Shown: positions 31,609 to 32,870 of the stretch, piece after piece
How positions within the stretch are numbered: the stretch's first letter is position 1
Layout: each line of letters opens with the position of its first letter
Assembly (NCBI GenBank): GCA_945898185.1
Contig: CAMDHP010000014.1
Coordinates: forward strand, 1-32,870
Source of the DNA: Akkermansia muciniphila
GTDB taxonomy: Bacteria > Verrucomicrobiota > Verrucomicrobiia > Opitutales > Opitutaceae
Reading direction: 5' to 3'
DNA length: 32,870 nt
Position numbers and translations under genes: made by a program
Notes under the pieces: generated by a model
The model's database searches: none
The model's input: only the letters and a program-made list of their open reading frames with translations
Told to the model about the DNA's origin: nothing

Positions 31609-32460
31609 TCAGCGCGGGCGGGCGATTGACGCCGGTGCGCCTGCTGGCGAACGGGCTGCCTCGCCGAGCGGGAGGATGAAGTTGGCGCCGCCGCTTTCAC
31701 CAGCGCTTCCGCCGATCACGAGCGGAGCGCGACCGTCCCACTTTTCCACGATTTGAAGCTGAATCAGGCCGGGAGTGTCGCGTAGCGCCTCGCCGCGGAT
31801 ACGAATAGCCTCCGCCTCGCCCTTCGCTTTGATGATGACGGTGCTGGCTTCGATTTCGGATTTTTGCTGGGTGAAGCGCGCCTTGGCCGCCTCTTGCTCC
31901 TGCACCATTTTTGACTCGATGGCTGCCTCAAGCTCCTTCGAAAGCAGGATGTTTTCCAGCACGATGTCCTCGATCAGCAGGATATCACCGACCTTCTCAC
32001 GAGCCGCCTTGACCGCTTGGGTCTTGATCAATTCGCGCTGCTTCACGATCTGTTCGGCGCTCTGCTGGGCGGTGACTTCTTTCAATGCCTCCTGCACGCG
32101 CGGGGCGATGAGACTGTCGAAAGGTTCGCCCGCATATTCCTGGTAGATCTTGACCACCGAGGACTCTGGAATTCGATAAAGGACACGCAGGCGCACGGTG
32201 ACCTGCTGCAAATCCGAAGAGTAGCACTCGGCCTCGACCGCACTAGTTTGTTGGCGCACCGCCACGACTTGAACATGGGTGATAAAAGGCGCCTTCGTGC
32301 CGAAGCCCTCGGTCAGCACGCCGGGGCTGACCTTGCCCAGTGTCACGAGGACACCGCGCGTGCCGGGCCCCACGACATAGGTGGATTGGGACGCAGCGAT
32401 TACCAGGACAAGGATGATGATGATCGAGCCGATAAGTTTTCCAAAGGTAGCAGGGTGCAT
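31609..32460 (-). CDS. SPFH/prohibitin-family membrane protein (HflC-like)
   Basis: A 283-residue protein of the SPFH (stomatin/prohibitin/flotillin/HflKC) superfamily, which forms large ring-like scaffolds on the membrane and in E. coli regulates the FtsH protease. One N-terminal transmembrane helix (about residues 8-23) is followed by the SPFH domain (about 25-175: GTRGVLVTLGKVSPGVLTEG, RLRVLYRIPESSV, REKVGDILLIEDIVLENI). A long Glu/Ala/Lys-rich helix (about 178-215: LSKELEAAIESKMVQEQEAAKARF) likely forms a coiled coil, then GEAEAIRIRGEALRDTPGLIQLQIVEKWDG and an Ala/Pro-rich tail. The pattern fits the prohibitin group. No hflK, ftsH or nfeD gene is near; a small two-helix protein follows downstream. 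Confidence 0.9.
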   Translation of the reverse strand: MHPATFGKLIGSIIIILVLVIAASQSTYVVGPGTRGVLVTLGKVSPGVLTEGFGTKAPFITHVQVVAVRQQTSAVEAECYSSDLQQVTVRLRVLYRIPESSVVKIYQEYAGEPFDSLIAPRVQEALKEVTAQQSAEQIVKQRELIKTQAVKAAREKVGDILLIEDIVLENILLSKELEAAIESKMVQEQEAAKARFTQQKSEIEASTVIIKAKGEAEAIRIRGEALRDTPGLIQLQIVEKWDGRAPLVIGGSAGESGGANFILPLGEAARSPAGAPASIARPR

Positions 32461-32622
32461 AAGAAGATGACTGTGTCCGATTCCTCGCCGCGGGCAAGTC
32501 CAGCGTAACCTGTTCGATACCGAATATCGGTAAGTTTTTAGTGTGGAGGGCTAAGCGTGTCCGCATGGATTTGCAGCGCGAAAACGCGTGGCCCAATTTG
32601 ACTCTGGATGTAGAATCCCGCG

Positions 32623-32870
32623 ATGCCTACGACATTTCGACTCCCTCCAATCCCGTCCCAATCACTGATGAGCGAGCCCGAGCTCGAATTATGGAGGCGT
32701 CTCTCGCGCACGCACGGACGACCGGGGAACGTAATGGTCAACCCCGAGTCGGGAGAGGGGATGTCAAAATCGGACCGCGAAGCATTGTGCGCGCTCTTGC
32801 GACGCTATCCCGTGTGGAAGGAAATGAAAACGGAAGGGGAGATGTTGGGCTGGATGACAACGCTCTGGTA
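32623..32870 (+). CDS. unrecognised ORF, 3' partial at window end
   Basis: From the ATG at 32623 a frame stays open to the window edge (82 complete codons), with an in-frame stop (TAG at 32611) just upstream, so the start cannot lie further back. The visible part is MPTTFRLPPIPSQSL, MSEPELELWRRLSRTHG, then SKSDREALCALLRRYPVWKEMKTEGEMLG. A second start is possible at the ATG 32668. Charged helical segments dominate and there is no signal peptide or membrane helix. I recognise no family. It may be a real gene or a chance frame; no clear ribosome-binding site precedes it. Confidence 0.4.
   Translation, partial: MPTTFRLPPIPSQSLMSEPELELWRRLSRTHGRPGNVMVNPESGEGMSKSDREALCALLRRYPVWKEMKTEGEMLGWMTTLW

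Noticed and set aside
1-32870. CRISPR array, prophage, insertion sequence or defence island
   Set aside because: No regularly spaced repeats, transposase, integrase or phage genes were found; the genes are almost all core metabolism and envelope functions.

Overview
The window reads as a contiguous piece of a GC-rich, diderm bacterial chromosome. Gene content (TonB-dependent receptor, BamD-like and LptE-like envelope assembly proteins, split FeoB with a DtxR-FeoA fusion, bL32-PlsX-FabH cluster) and codon style suggest Verrucomicrobiota, probably Opitutales/Opitutaceae. This placement is inferred from gene families, not from a search. I see no phage, transposase, CRISPR array or rRNA; nearly all of the window is ordinary chromosomal backbone.

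Layout. 1-4.4 kb (+): 3' part of gatB, a RimL-type acetyltransferase, an M48 membrane protease and a secreted endonuclease/exonuclease/phosphatase protein. 4.5-5.5 kb (-): an IPT/TIG-domain lipoprotein with a clear terminator. 5.5-6.7 kb (+): HemW-like radical SAM protein, convergent with a tRNA-dihydrouridine synthase (6.8-7.9 kb, -). 8-11.2 kb (-): an iron operon made of a DtxR repressor fused to FeoA-like domains, the FeoB GTPase domain as its own protein, and the FeoB membrane domain as a second protein overlapping it by 4 bp. 11.3-14.6 kb (-): tail-specific protease and rhomboid protease. 14.7-19.3 kb (+): ferredoxin, TonB-dependent receptor, M3 oligopeptidase. 19.3-21.7 kb (-): trpD and glmM, overlapping. 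21.8-27.7 kb (+): uppP, rpmF, plsX, fabH, bamD-like, lptE-like, rpe, which is mainly lipid and envelope construction. 27.7-30.4 kb (-): ABC ATPase and substrate-binding protein of the iron(III)/polyamine type, with no permease beside them. 30.4-31.3 kb: gene-poor stretch with tRNA-Ser(TGA), REP-like palindromes abutting the tRNA end, and a GIY-YIG nuclease gene broken by a stop at codon 5. 31.3-32.5 kb (-): SPFH/prohibitin-family protein followed by a small two-helix membrane protein. 32.6 kb to the end (+): start of an unrecognised ORF.

Themes. Iron handling recurs (Feo operon, ferredoxin, TonB receptor, Fe(III)-type ABC proteins), although the substrates of the last two are not proven. Envelope quality control is the other theme (Prc, rhomboid, M48, SPFH, BamD/LptE-like, UppP, GlmM). 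The points most worth a second look are the two-gene FeoB controlled by a DtxR-FeoA fusion whose metal-site residues match neither DtxR nor MntR, and the tRNA-Ser / palindrome / broken GIY-YIG locus.
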